The translations under genes and the position numbers were made by a program. Source: Flagellimonas sp. 389 (GTDB lineage Bacteria > Bacteroidota > Bacteroidia > Flavobacteriales > Flavobacteriaceae). Taken from it: a stretch of 64,000 bases of DNA. Shown here one piece after another: positions 53,531 to 62,400 of this stretch (its first letter is position 1; the number at the start of each line of letters is the position of its first letter). Location of the stretch: positions 1-64,000 of the forward strand of contig NZ_JAHCMU010000003.1 of the NCBI RefSeq assembly GCF_018449435.1, in the 5' to 3' direction. The notes beneath the pieces were generated by a model that saw only the letters and a program-made list of their open reading frames with translations, ran no database searches and had not been told where the DNA came from.

Positions 53531-54603
53531 AGGTATACAAAGTATTGGGTTTAATGTCGGGAACTTCCTTGGATGGATTGGATTTGGCCTACTGTCATCT
53601 TTGGAAAAATGATGCCCATTGGAATTTCTCTTTAGAGCATACGCTCGAAGTTGGGTATACGGAAAAGATGCGCGATTATCTTAAAAACGCTATTTACCTT
53701 TCGGAAGAAGAACATGCACAGTTGCATAAGGATTATGGAACTTGGTTGGGTGACCAAGCTTCTCGCTTTATTGAGGCGCAACAACTTGAAGTAGATTTTA
53801 TATCCAGCCACGGACACACATCGCATCATAGACCCGAAGATGGCATTACCTTTCAGTTGGGTGACGGGCAATTTTTGGCCAATGCGAGCGGCAAACAGGT
53901 GGTCTGCGATTTTAGGACAAAAGATGTTTCCCTAAAAGGACAAGGGGCACCTCTGGTTCCCATTGGCGACCGGCTCTTGTTTCACGAATATGATTTCTGT
54001 CTGAATCTTGGAGGTATCAGTAATATATCTTTTGAAAAGGATGGAAAACGAATCGCGTATGATATTGGATTGGCCAATATGCCCCTAAACTATATCACTG
54101 AAAAAATGGGGCTTGCCTATGACGAAGGCGGGAAATTGGCAAAAAGTGGAACCTTGGATAAAGTGCTCTTGAAAAAACTCGATCAATTAGGGTATTACCA
54201 ACTACCCTACCCTAAATCTACCGGATATGAATTTTTTACTGAACAAGTAGTTCCCTTAATCTCAGCTTCAAAGGCTTCTGATATTGATCTACTACATACG
54301 TTCATACATCACAACTGTGAACAAATAGCCAACGAAGTTTATAAATATGCTACAAAGGCGCATCACAAACTTTTTGTGGCAGGTGGTGGTACCTTTAATC
54401 TGTTTTTTATGGATACGTTGAAAGAAAAGCTTGGAAAAGCAATAGAGGTCGTTATCCCCAATACCAAGTTGATTGCCTTTAAAGAAGCATTGGTCTTTGC
54501 ATTAATGGGAGTTTTACGTTTAGAAGAAAAAACAAATGTGCTCAGCTCCGTAACCGGTGCAATTCAAGATTCTTCGAGCGGTTCAATCTTTTATCCTGAA
54601 TAG
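53527..54603 (+). CDS. anmK: Anhydro-N-acetylmuramic acid kinase
   Basis: 358 residues. The N-terminal GLMSGTSLDGLDLAY is the signature of AnmK. ISSHGHTSHHRPEDGITFQLGDG, FLNLGGISNIS-like (CLNLGGISNISF) and DIGLANMPLNYI are the kinase core, and VAGGGTFNLFFM the ATP-domain loop. It opens and phosphorylates 1,6-anhydroMurNAc to MurNAc-6P, which MurQ then uses. The start overlaps the methyltransferase stop (ATGA). It closes the plus-strand operon, and the next gene is convergent 10 bp away with no room for a separate terminator. Confidence 0.96.
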   Translation: MKVYKVLGLMSGTSLDGLDLAYCHLWKNDAHWNFSLEHTLEVGYTEKMRDYLKNAIYLSEEEHAQLHKDYGTWLGDQASRFIEAQQLEVDFISSHGHTSHHRPEDGITFQLGDGQFLANASGKQVVCDFRTKDVSLKGQGAPLVPIGDRLLFHEYDFCLNLGGISNISFEKDGKRIAYDIGLANMPLNYITEKMGLAYDEGGKLAKSGTLDKVLLKKLDQLGYYQLPYPKSTGYEFFTEQVVPLISASKASDIDLLHTFIHHNCEQIANEVYKYATKAHHKLFVAGGGTFNLFFMDTLKEKLGKAIEVVIPNTKLIAFKEALVFALMGVLRLEEKTNVLSSVTGAIQDSSSGSIFYPE

Positions 54604-54613
54604 TATTTTTGTA

Positions 54614-55822
54614 TTAAGATGTAACCAATCTCTTGGTTTTTTTGATAACCATGAATATCGCCAGCGAAGCAAATCCACAGAGTGCCAAACCTATAAAAAG
54701 AGGCAAAACCCTATCTTCAACAAAGTTCCCGATAAAAGACGCAATGGGCACCGAAATAACAGTGGACACAAAACCGTTGATTGCCGCTCCTATTCCTGCG
54801 ATATGACCAATGGGCTCCATAGCAATAGAACGGAAATTGCCCCACATAAAGCCCAAACAAAAGAATTGTAGAAATAGAAACACGACTAAAATAATAACGC
54901 TTGGATTTGGCGAACTCCAGAACAAAAGCACAAACAACGTAGCGTTTCCACAAAAAGCGATCAGTGCCATAAATGATAATTTTCGCATACCAAAGCGAAG
55001 TACCAGTTTACCATTGGAAAATGTAGAAAGTCCTATAGAAACAGACAATCCGGCAAAAATGTACGGAAATGTATCCTTTAAATCGTAAAGATCTTCGAAA
55101 ATATGTTGCGATGCACTCAAATACACCAAAAAAGCTCCTGTTACCAATCCCGAGACAAAAGTGAATGCAACCGTTTCACGATACCGTAAAAACTCCTTTA
55201 ATCCATCGGTGAACATATGGGTGGTTATCGGAATCTTATATTCTGGACGTAACGTTTCTGGTTGACGTTTCCAAAACCATACCCCAACCAAGAACGTGCA
55301 GCCCAATTGCATATAAAAAATGGCTTGCCAATTAAATGCATCCAGAATAACTTTCCCAATGGCAGGCGCTACAATCGGAACTAAAATAAAAAATGCGGTT
55401 ACAAAAGACATGACCCGTGCCATATAATCACCTTTGTACGTATCACGGATAATAGCAATTGCGATAGTTCTTGCCGTGGACAAACCTATACCTTGCAGTA
55501 TTCTGCCAAAAACCATCCATTCCAAACTTGGGGCTACGATACAAATAACACTGGCAATGCCAAATACCAGCATTCCCAAATAAACCACTGGTTTTCTTCC
55601 ATAACAATCTGAAAGCGGACCGAAAAATAATTGTCCTACGCCCAAACCAAGAAAAATCATGGTAATCAGCATCTGATTATCTGTGGAGTCCACACTTTTA
55701 ATAGCCTCTCCAATATTTGGGATTGCCGGTAACAAAGCATCTATGGAAAGTGCCACAATCGACATCAATGCAGCCATTAATGCGATGAACTCAAAGTTCG
55801 GCTTCTGATTTTCTTTTTGCAT
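54614..55822 (-). CDS. Bcr/CflA-type multidrug efflux MFS transporter
   Basis: 402 residues, 12 membrane helices. The first helices (FIALMAALMSIVALSIDALLPA) and GQLFFGPLSDCYGRKPVVYLG (MFS motif A), plus GRILQGIGLSTARTIAIAIIRD (motif C region), match the DHA1 Bcr/CflA group. It probably exports drugs by proton antiport. It stands alone on the minus strand and converges on anmK. Nothing links it to its neighbours. Confidence 0.9.
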   Translation of the reverse strand: MQKENQKPNFEFIALMAALMSIVALSIDALLPAIPNIGEAIKSVDSTDNQMLITMIFLGLGVGQLFFGPLSDCYGRKPVVYLGMLVFGIASVICIVAPSLEWMVFGRILQGIGLSTARTIAIAIIRDTYKGDYMARVMSFVTAFFILVPIVAPAIGKVILDAFNWQAIFYMQLGCTFLVGVWFWKRQPETLRPEYKIPITTHMFTDGLKEFLRYRETVAFTFVSGLVTGAFLVYLSASQHIFEDLYDLKDTFPYIFAGLSVSIGLSTFSNGKLVLRFGMRKLSFMALIAFCGNATLFVLLFWSSPNPSVIILVVFLFLQFFCLGFMWGNFRSIAMEPIGHIAGIGAAINGFVSTVISVPIASFIGNFVEDRVLPLFIGLALCGFASLAIFMVIKKTKRLVTS

Positions 55823-55897
55823 GATGCAAAACTAGGTATACCCTAGCGAGTGGTGAAGCTTTTTTAGATAGTATTTTGATTATGTTTTCAGAAAAAA

Positions 55898-56377
55898 TTA
55901 TAAAAGATCAATAGAAATATGTTCTTTATGATTGATTTTATCCAAATCGAACTTTCCATACTGTCCGTTCAACGGAGGAAGCTCTAAAAACTTAGTGACA
56001 TATTGCTCTAGAAGAAAACTTTTTACATACTCTGGGTCATCAAAAGGACTGACCCAAATCTTTATCTTCAGGTCGTTGATATCAAAAGTATCCTTAATCC
56101 GATAAAATTTCTTGCTAAACGTTTGATGTCCTTTGTTTATCGAAATACTTCGCCGATTATAAAACACTTCAAAAATTGTTTTTTGGAAAGAACCCACCCT
56201 ATCCAAAATCACATCAGCTTTACCAATGTAGAGTATCCCATTTTCATCTTTTCCTTTAAGCCTCGTTACTCTTCTTGGCATACCATCCTTGCACCAGATA
56301 AGGCCAAAACACCCTTTACTTTTCTGTGTAGAAAAATCAAGGATTTTGGCCGGATCAGAATCAATATTGATTATCAT
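55898..56377 (-). CDS. GIY-YIG-like domain protein
   Basis: 159 residues. GCFGLIWCKDGMPRR, then NGILYIGKADVILDRVGSF, resembles the GIY-YIG nuclease motif (first strand, YIGKA, Arg on the following helix). A Glu near residue 120 (LLEQYV) could be the metal ligand. The first GIY is degraded to GLIW, so catalytic activity is uncertain. It follows the carboxylase gene by 10 bp on the same strand and may be read through with it. Without a search the family is only probable. Confidence 0.6.
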   Translation of the reverse strand: MIINIDSDPAKILDFSTQKSKGCFGLIWCKDGMPRRVTRLKGKDENGILYIGKADVILDRVGSFQKTIFEVFYNRRSISINKGHQTFSKKFYRIKDTFDINDLKIKIWVSPFDDPEYVKSFLLEQYVTKFLELPPLNGQYGKFDLDKINHKEHISIDLL

Positions 56378-56387
56378 CTTACACTAG

Positions 56388-57929
56388 CTACAAAGGTATA
56401 TTGCCGTGCTTCTTTTTTGGAACCTGCACTTCTTTATTCTCCAACATGGCAAAAGCTTTTAATAATTTGCGCCTTGTATCTTCTGGCAATATAACCTCAT
56501 CAATAAAACCGCGTCTTGCCGCACGGTATGGATTGGCAAACTTATCAGCATATTCCGCTTCTTTTTCTGCCAATTTTTCGGTAGGATTCTCAGCCGTGGC
56601 AATTTCCCTCCTAAAAATAATTTCACTTGCCCCTTTGGCACCCATTACAGCAATCTCCGCATTAGGCCATGCAAAATTGAAATCTGCACCAATATGCTTG
56701 GAGTTCATAACGTCATAGGCGCCTCCATATGCTTTTCTGGTAATCACCGTAATTCTTGGGACAGTAGCTTCACTAAGGGCATATAAAAGTTTTGCACCAT
56801 GCATAATGATACCTTCCCATTCTTGATCCGTTCCCGGTAAAAATCCTGGCACATCGACCAACACCAACAATGGAATATTGAATGCATCGCAAAACCTGGT
56901 AAAACGCGCTGCTTTTCTAGAGCTCTTCACGCCCAATACTCCTGCCAAGAACATTGGTTGGTTGGCTATGATACCAATGCTCCTACCACCTAGCCTTGCA
57001 AAACCAACGATGATATTTTCGGCATAGTCTTTATGGATTTCATAAAAAGAGTCTTCATCTATAATCCCTTCGATTACATCATGCATATCGTAGGGTTTAT
57101 TGGGGTTACCGGGTACAATGCTTGTAAGTTCTTCTCTTATTTCATCTCCTAGTGCATAAGGTTTTTGTTTAGGAACTTCAGAACTATTTTGCGGTAAATA
57201 ATCCAATAATTTCCGAATATCATTTAAACAAGCTGCATCATTGGAAGAGGTTTTATGTGCTACACCTGATTTAACGGCATGTGTACTGGCGCCGCCCAAT
57301 TCTTCTGAGGTCACCGTTTCATTGGTCACTGTTTTCACGACATTTGGGCCAGTAACGAACATATAACTGGTTTCTTCCACCATTACGATAAAATCCGTCA
57401 TGGCCGGAGAATAAACGGCACCCCCCGCACACGGTCCCATTACAGCGGATATCTGTGGGATTGCTCCTGAAGCTTGTACATTTCTGTAAAATATATCAGC
57501 ATAACCGCCCAATGACTTTACACCCTCCTGAATACGAGCCCCACCAGAATCGTTCAATCCAATGATCGGTGCCCCAACCTTCATGGCCAAATCCATCACC
57601 TTGCAAATCTTTTCTGCATGGGTTTCGGATAGAGCACCACCAAAAACCGTAAAGTCTTGCGCATAAACATAGACCAGTCGTCCATTAATAGTTCCGTAAC
57701 CGGTTACGACCCCATCGCCATAATACACTTCCTTGTCCATACCAAAGTCAGTGGTACGGTGGGTTACCAAGATTCCCATTTCCTCAAAAGAGCCTTCGTC
57801 CAATAGGTAGTCTATACGTTCTCTTGCTGTTAATTTTTTCTTTTGGTGCTGCTTTTCAATCCGTTTTTCACCACCTCCCAAGTGGGCTTCGGCTATCTTA
57901 TCCTTTAAAATTTTTATTTTGGAATCCAT
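56388..57929 (-). CDS. Acyl-CoA (propionyl-CoA) carboxylase, carboxyltransferase subunit
   Basis: 513 residues of the crotonase-fold carboxyltransferase family. Evidence: [40 protein letters not shown], the oxyanion-hole [27 protein letters not shown] and [17 protein letters not shown]. It transfers CO2 from biotin to an acyl-CoA. The DVPGFLPGT...GAKLLYA segment and the neighbouring mutase suggest propionyl-CoA, but acetyl-CoA cannot be excluded. It lies 5 bp after the biotin carboxylase gene. Confidence 0.93.
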   Translation of the reverse strand: MDSKIKILKDKIAEAHLGGGEKRIEKQHQKKKLTARERIDYLLDEGSFEEMGILVTHRTTDFGMDKEVYYGDGVVTGYGTINGRLVYVYAQDFTVFGGALSETHAEKICKVMDLAMKVGAPIIGLNDSGGARIQEGVKSLGGYADIFYRNVQASGAIPQISAVMGPCAGGAVYSPAMTDFIVMVEETSYMFVTGPNVVKTVTNETVTSEELGGASTHAVKSGVAHKTSSNDAACLNDIRKLLDYLPQNSSEVPKQKPYALGDEIREELTSIVPGNPNKPYDMHDVIEGIIDEDSFYEIHKDYAENIIVGFARLGGRSIGIIANQPMFLAGVLGVKSSRKAARFTRFCDAFNIPLLVLVDVPGFLPGTDQEWEGIIMHGAKLLYALSEATVPRITVITRKAYGGAYDVMNSKHIGADFNFAWPNAEIAVMGAKGASEIIFRREIATAENPTEKLAEKEAEYADKFANPYRAARRGFIDEVILPEDTRRKLLKAFAMLENKEVQVPKKKHGNIPL

Positions 57930-57934
57930 ACGAA

Positions 57935-59377
57935 TCAGTTTGTCGGTAATTTTATAATTTTTTGGTCTTCTAGATATTGTTGCAGTGCAACCATGGCCGC
58001 TATTTTTGCTTCTTCAGTATTCTTTTGTTTAAGAATTTCCGGGGAATAATAATCTTTTACAAAATGTGTATCAAAATTTCCAGACCTGAATGCTTCGTGC
58101 TCCATAACAAACGTACCGAAAGGCAGTGTAGTCTGAACACCTTTGATCTTGTAATCCTTTATAGCGTCCAACATGAGTTCAATAGCTTCCTCACGGGTTC
58201 TACCATAGGTTGTTAATTTTGAAAGCATGGGATCATAGTAAATCGGAATATCCATTCCTTCTTCAAAACCGTTATCTACACGTATTCCCTCGCCTTCAGG
58301 AAGTTCATAGACTTCCAGCGTACCAACACTGGGAAGAAAATCGTTTAAGGGATCCTCGGCGTATACACGCAACTCCATGGCATGGCCGTTTATTTTTAAA
58401 TCTTCTTGTTTTAAGGATAGTTCTTCTCCCCTGGCCACTTTTATCTGTAATTCCACTAAATCAACGCCAGAGATAAGTTCGGTAACGGGATGCTCTACCT
58501 GTAATCTGGTATTCATTTCCAAAAAGTAGAAATTTAAATCAGCATCCATTAAAAACTCAACTGTTCCCGCACCAACATAATCACATGCCTTGGCCACTTT
58601 GGTCGCAGCTACTCCCATAGCTTCTCGTAACTCTGGAGTCAAAATTGACGAAGGTGCTTCTTCTACAACCTTTTGGTGACGTCTTTGGATACTACATTCC
58701 CGTTCAAAAAAGTGCAGCACATTCCCATGGGTATCGGCCATTACCTGAATTTCTACGTGTCTTGGGGAGGTAACATATTTCTCAACAAAAACAGAACCGT
58801 CACCAAATGCAGATGTGGCCTCACTTATGGCACGCTCCATTTGAGATTCCAGGTCCTCTTCCTTGTCAACGACTCGCATGCCCTTTCCACCACCACCTGC
58901 AGAAGCTTTGATCAAGACGGGATATCCTATCTCGTTGGCAATTTCTTTGGCTTTTGAAACATCGGTGATGGCCTCATCTATGCCTGGTACCATAGGAATA
59001 TCGTAGGCCTTTACTGCTTCTTTGGCAGCTAGCTTACTTCCCATTACACGAATTGCTTTGGATTTTGGACCAATAAACGTAAGTCCATTTTTTTCAACGG
59101 CCTCGGCAAAATCTGCATTTTCACTTAAAAACCCGTAGCCCGGATGGATTCCATCAACATTTAACTTTAGGGCAACTTCAATAATTTTATCCCCTAATAG
59201 ATACGATTTGTTGGAAGGTGCTTCACCTATACAGACAGCTTCATCTGCAAACCGCACATGAGGTGCGTTTCTGTCCACTTCAGAAAATACTGCTACGGTG
59301 CGTATTCCCATTTTTTTTGCAGTCTTCATGACCCGTACTGCTATTTCACCACGATTTGCAACCAATATTTTTTTCAT
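57935..59377 (-). CDS. accC: Biotin carboxylase subunit of acyl-CoA carboxylase
   Basis: 480 residues from ATG 59377 ([16 protein letters not shown]); seven upstream codons open to 59398 overlap the preceding gene. It has the ATP-grasp signatures: [47 protein letters not shown] and [16 protein letters not shown]. It carboxylates biotin on the carrier protein with ATP and bicarbonate. The C-terminus is slightly longer than E. coli AccC. Middle gene of the three-subunit carboxylase operon. Confidence 0.95.
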   Translation of the reverse strand: MKKILVANRGEIAVRVMKTAKKMGIRTVAVFSEVDRNAPHVRFADEAVCIGEAPSNKSYLLGDKIIEVALKLNVDGIHPGYGFLSENADFAEAVEKNGLTFIGPKSKAIRVMGSKLAAKEAVKAYDIPMVPGIDEAITDVSKAKEIANEIGYPVLIKASAGGGGKGMRVVDKEEDLESQMERAISEATSAFGDGSVFVEKYVTSPRHVEIQVMADTHGNVLHFFERECSIQRRHQKVVEEAPSSILTPELREAMGVAATKVAKACDYVGAGTVEFLMDADLNFYFLEMNTRLQVEHPVTELISGVDLVELQIKVARGEELSLKQEDLKINGHAMELRVYAEDPLNDFLPSVGTLEVYELPEGEGIRVDNGFEEGMDIPIYYDPMLSKLTTYGRTREEAIELMLDAIKDYKIKGVQTTLPFGTFVMEHEAFRSGNFDTHFVKDYYSPEILKQKNTEEAKIAAMVALQQYLEDQKIIKLPTN

Positions 59378-59384
59378 AGTTGAC

Positions 59385-59870
59385 CTATTCAAATTCAATC
59401 AATAATTGTTTTTTTTCTACAGCTTCACCTTGGGTAACAGCAATTTTTTTGATAATACCGTTTCTTGGTGATGAGATACTATTTTCCATTTTCATGGCTT
59501 CGAGCACCAACAGTTGTTCATCCTCTTTTACCGCGTCACCTTCCTTAACGGATATATCCAAAATAAGCCCGGGCATTGGCGCCGAAATAGAGTCTACATT
59601 TTTAGCACCATTGGTCGCAAAGCCCATTTTATTGATAAGCTCATCCAAAGGTGTCTGTATATTCGCCCGACACTCACTACCGTTTATTTTGATGGTGTAA
59701 GATTTGTTGTTGAAGTCTGCATTTACAATCTGAATGTGGTAAGACACCCCATCCTTCAATAGATGGTACTCGTCTTCTCCGGTCTTAAACATGTCCAAAG
59801 AAGAAATTTCGTCTTCTGAAAATTGAAAATCAAAATTTTCATTGACCTTGATTACATAGGGATTTTCCAT
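59385..59870 (-). CDS. Biotin carboxyl carrier subunit of acyl-CoA carboxylase
   Basis: 161 residues. The last 75 residues are a biotinyl domain (SAPMPGLILDISVKEGDAV) with the biotinylation motif EAMKMENS and acceptor Lys127. The first 80 residues are a beta-rich linker found in carriers of propionyl-CoA/oxaloacetate-type carboxylases rather than the Pro/Ala-rich linker of AccB. First gene of the operon, 7 bp before accC. Confidence 0.92.
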   Translation of the reverse strand: MENPYVIKVNENFDFQFSEDEISSLDMFKTGEDEYHLLKDGVSYHIQIVNADFNNKSYTIKINGSECRANIQTPLDELINKMGFATNGAKNVDSISAPMPGLILDISVKEGDAVKEDEQLLVLEAMKMENSISSPRNGIIKKIAVTQGEAVEKKQLLIEFE

Positions 59871-60064
59871 AAAAAATATTGCCTTAGGTTATCTAGATAA
59901 ATATAAGATTAAAGCCTTAATCCTGTACAAAACTAGTGTGATAAACTTTTGTGAATTATGATAATAGTCATTCATTTTTTTAACAACCCTTACTAACTAT
60001 GCACTTGATTTTGGCAAACAAAAGAATCTTATCAAATGCTTATTTTTGAGGTTTAAACAATATT
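59871..60064. promoter_or_regulatory. Divergent promoter region, carboxylase / udk-mutase
   Basis: 194 bp between divergent operons. TATTTTTG at 60041-60048 fits the -7 consensus TAnnTTTG for the plus-strand operon, but leaves only 16 bp before the ATG. The nearest TTTG (60010-60013) is farther than the usual spacing, so the promoter is tentative. Confidence 0.35.
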
Positions 60065-60673
60065 ATGCTGATTTTAGGAATTGCAGGGGGTACAGGTTGT
60101 GGAAAAACTACTGTAGTGAATCAAATAGTAGGCGAACTTCCAGAGAACGAGGTAGGGGTTATTTCTCAAGACTCCTACTATAATGACCTTTCTCATATGA
60201 ATAAAGAGGAACGGGGAAAAGTAAATTTTGACCACCCTAATTCCATAGATTTCGACTTATTGATCTCACATCTTGAACAATTAAGACAGGGTAAATCCAT
60301 ACATAAACCTATATATTCTTTTGTTGAGGAAACACGATTGGGAGAAACTATTTTAACCCAACCAAGAAAAGTAATGATCGTAGAGGGTATTTTGGTGTTG
60401 AGCAACCCAGAATTGCGTAAAATGTTCGATATAAAAATTTATGTACATGCCGATTCCGATGAACGCCTTATAAGAAGATTGCAAAGGGATATACGAGAGC
60501 GTGGACACGATTTGGAAAAAGCGTTGACAAGATATCAAACTGCTGTAAAACCTATGCATCAACAGTTTATAGAACCCTCAAAAGAGTTTGCGGACATCAT
60601 TATCCCCAATAACCACTACAATACCGTTGCGGTCGATATGGTACGAACTATTATAAACGATAGGTTAAGCTAA
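60065..60673 (+). CDS. udk: Uridine kinase
   Basis: 202 residues. P-loop GIAGGTGCGKTTVVNQI (about 5-21), SQDSYYNDLSHM for substrate binding, FDHPNSIDFDLL and RLIRRLQRDIRERGHD (lid) are the Udk signature set. It phosphorylates uridine or cytidine with GTP/ATP. First gene of the plus-strand operon with a DivIC-like gene and methylmalonyl-CoA mutase, an arrangement that I recall from other Flavobacteriaceae. Confidence 0.96.
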   Translation: MLILGIAGGTGCGKTTVVNQIVGELPENEVGVISQDSYYNDLSHMNKEERGKVNFDHPNSIDFDLLISHLEQLRQGKSIHKPIYSFVEETRLGETILTQPRKVMIVEGILVLSNPELRKMFDIKIYVHADSDERLIRRLQRDIRERGHDLEKALTRYQTAVKPMHQQFIEPSKEFADIIIPNNHYNTVAVDMVRTIINDRLS

Positions 60674-60677
60674 GGAT

Positions 60678-61010
60678 ATGGGGCTAAAAAATCTAAAACA
60701 GAAAAAATGGTTCAAGGTCATGACAAACATGTATGTCCTGGTATTGACAATTTTTGTGATTTGGATGACTTTTTTTGATACCAATTCCCTAATGATTCAT
60801 CTAGAATTGAGGAATGAAGTCAAGAAACTCGAAAAGCAAAAAGATTTTTTACAAGGAGAAATCGATAAAGACAAAGAAATACTTAAAAAACTATCCAGTA
60901 AAAGCGAGCTAGAAAAATTCGCGCGGGAAAAATATTATATGAAAAAAGAAAACGAAGAAATTTTCTTGATCGAATACGAGGATAGCCTAAAGACTGAAAA
61001 AAATGACTAA
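60678..61010 (+). CDS. Septum formation initiator (DivIC/FtsB-like)
   Basis: 110 residues. A short cytoplasmic tail, one membrane helix (MYVLVLTIFVIWMTFFD, about 18-35), a coiled coil with KKLEKQKDFLQGEIDKDKEIL and then LEKFAREKYYMKKENEEIFLIE, the hallmark of DivIC/FtsB proteins. It links division proteins at the septum. It lies 4 bp after udk and overlaps the mutase small-subunit gene by 8 bp. Confidence 0.9.
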   Translation: MGLKNLKQKKWFKVMTNMYVLVLTIFVIWMTFFDTNSLMIHLELRNEVKKLEKQKDFLQGEIDKDKEILKKLSSKSELEKFAREKYYMKKENEEIFLIEYEDSLKTEKND

Positions 61011-62400
61011 AGAAGATTTGTTCAGTGAATTTACAGAAGTTTCTGCCAAACAATGGAAACAGAAAATCCAAGTAGATCTAAAAGGGGCAGATTACACGGA
61101 AACATTGGTTTGGGAATCTTTGGAAGGTATAAAAGTAAAGCCCTTTTATAGTGTCGAGGATTTGGAAGGACTAAAGACCTTTAAATTACCTAATGATCAT
61201 CACTGGAGCGTTGCACAATCCATTTATGCAGGTGACTCCAAAAAAGCTAACACCAAGGCGGCTACCAGCATAACCAAAGGAACTGAGAGCATCTTGTTCA
61301 CGATTCCCAATGATAATGTTGACTTTGAAATACTTTTCTTCAATATTGATTTAGAAAGCATACCAATTCATTTGGAGTTTCAATTTTTGGATAGTGTTAC
61401 AGTAAAAAGATTACTGGATTTTTTAAACGGAAAAAAGGCAACGGTACATCTTAACTTTGATATCATCGGTAATCTTTCTAGAACTGGAAATTGGTTTTAC
61501 AATCTTGAAGAGGATCATAAACTTTTAGAGAACATTTACAAACTTGCTTTCAAGAATGAAAATATTAGTTCCATTGCCATTGATACTTCATTGTACCAAA
61601 ATTCTGGTGCCAATGTAGTTCAACAATTGGCCTATGGGTTGGCCCACGCCAATGAGTATCTAAATTACTTTCAAAATAACGACTTAACCAAAGTAGAAAA
61701 ATCGCAGCCTATTATTTTTAAAGTTTCAGTAAGCGGTAACTACTTCTTTGAAATAGCAAAATTAAGAGCGTTACGATGGCTCTGGAAAAGCATTTCAGAA
61801 ACTTACGATATAAGCGATGATTGCCATATTTTGGCAATTCCGTCCAAGCGCAACAAAACGTTGTACGATTATAATGTTAACATGCTTCGTACCACATCAG
61901 AATACATGTCAGCTATCCTAGGTGGCGCAGATACTTTGTTAAGCTTGCCCTATGATGCCATTTATCATAAGGACAACGAATTTGCGGAACGCATTGCACG
62001 AAATCAATTATTGTTGTTAAAAGAAGAAAGCTATTTTGACCAAGCTTCAAAAGTAGCGGAGGGTTCCTATTACGTGGAAGTCTTAACGCATCAATTGGCA
62101 GAAAAAGCATTGGAACTCTTTAAACAGATTGAAAACTCTGGCGGTTTTTTAAGTGAACTTAAAAAAGGAAACATCCAGAGAAAAATAAAAGAGAGTGCTG
62201 CAAAGGAAGAGCAGCTCTTTGAAACAAAACAGACTACACTGGTAGGAACCAATAAGTTCGAAAATCTAGATGATAAAATGAAAGATAGCCTAGACCTCTA
62301 CCCTTTCGTTAAAATTAAACCTAGAAAAACAATCATAGAGCCTATCGTTGAGAAACGATTAGCAGAAGCATTGGAACAAAAAAGACTAAGCGATGAGTAG
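61003..62400 (+). CDS. mutA: Methylmalonyl-CoA mutase small (beta) subunit
   Basis: 465 residues. The N-terminus has [22 protein letters not shown]; the barrel includes [30 protein letters not shown] and [20 protein letters not shown], then [30 protein letters not shown], typical of the small subunit. There is no cobalamin-binding DxHxxG domain, as expected for Bacteroidota MutA, which is shorter than the actinobacterial one. It pairs with MutB; the two genes overlap (ATGAGTAG). Confidence 0.95.
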   Translation: MTKEDLFSEFTEVSAKQWKQKIQVDLKGADYTETLVWESLEGIKVKPFYSVEDLEGLKTFKLPNDHHWSVAQSIYAGDSKKANTKAATSITKGTESILFTIPNDNVDFEILFFNIDLESIPIHLEFQFLDSVTVKRLLDFLNGKKATVHLNFDIIGNLSRTGNWFYNLEEDHKLLENIYKLAFKNENISSIAIDTSLYQNSGANVVQQLAYGLAHANEYLNYFQNNDLTKVEKSQPIIFKVSVSGNYFFEIAKLRALRWLWKSISETYDISDDCHILAIPSKRNKTLYDYNVNMLRTTSEYMSAILGGADTLLSLPYDAIYHKDNEFAERIARNQLLLLKEESYFDQASKVAEGSYYVEVLTHQLAEKALELFKQIENSGGFLSELKKGNIQRKIKESAAKEEQLFETKQTTLVGTNKFENLDDKMKDSLDLYPFVKIKPRKTIIEPIVEKRLAEALEQKRLSDE

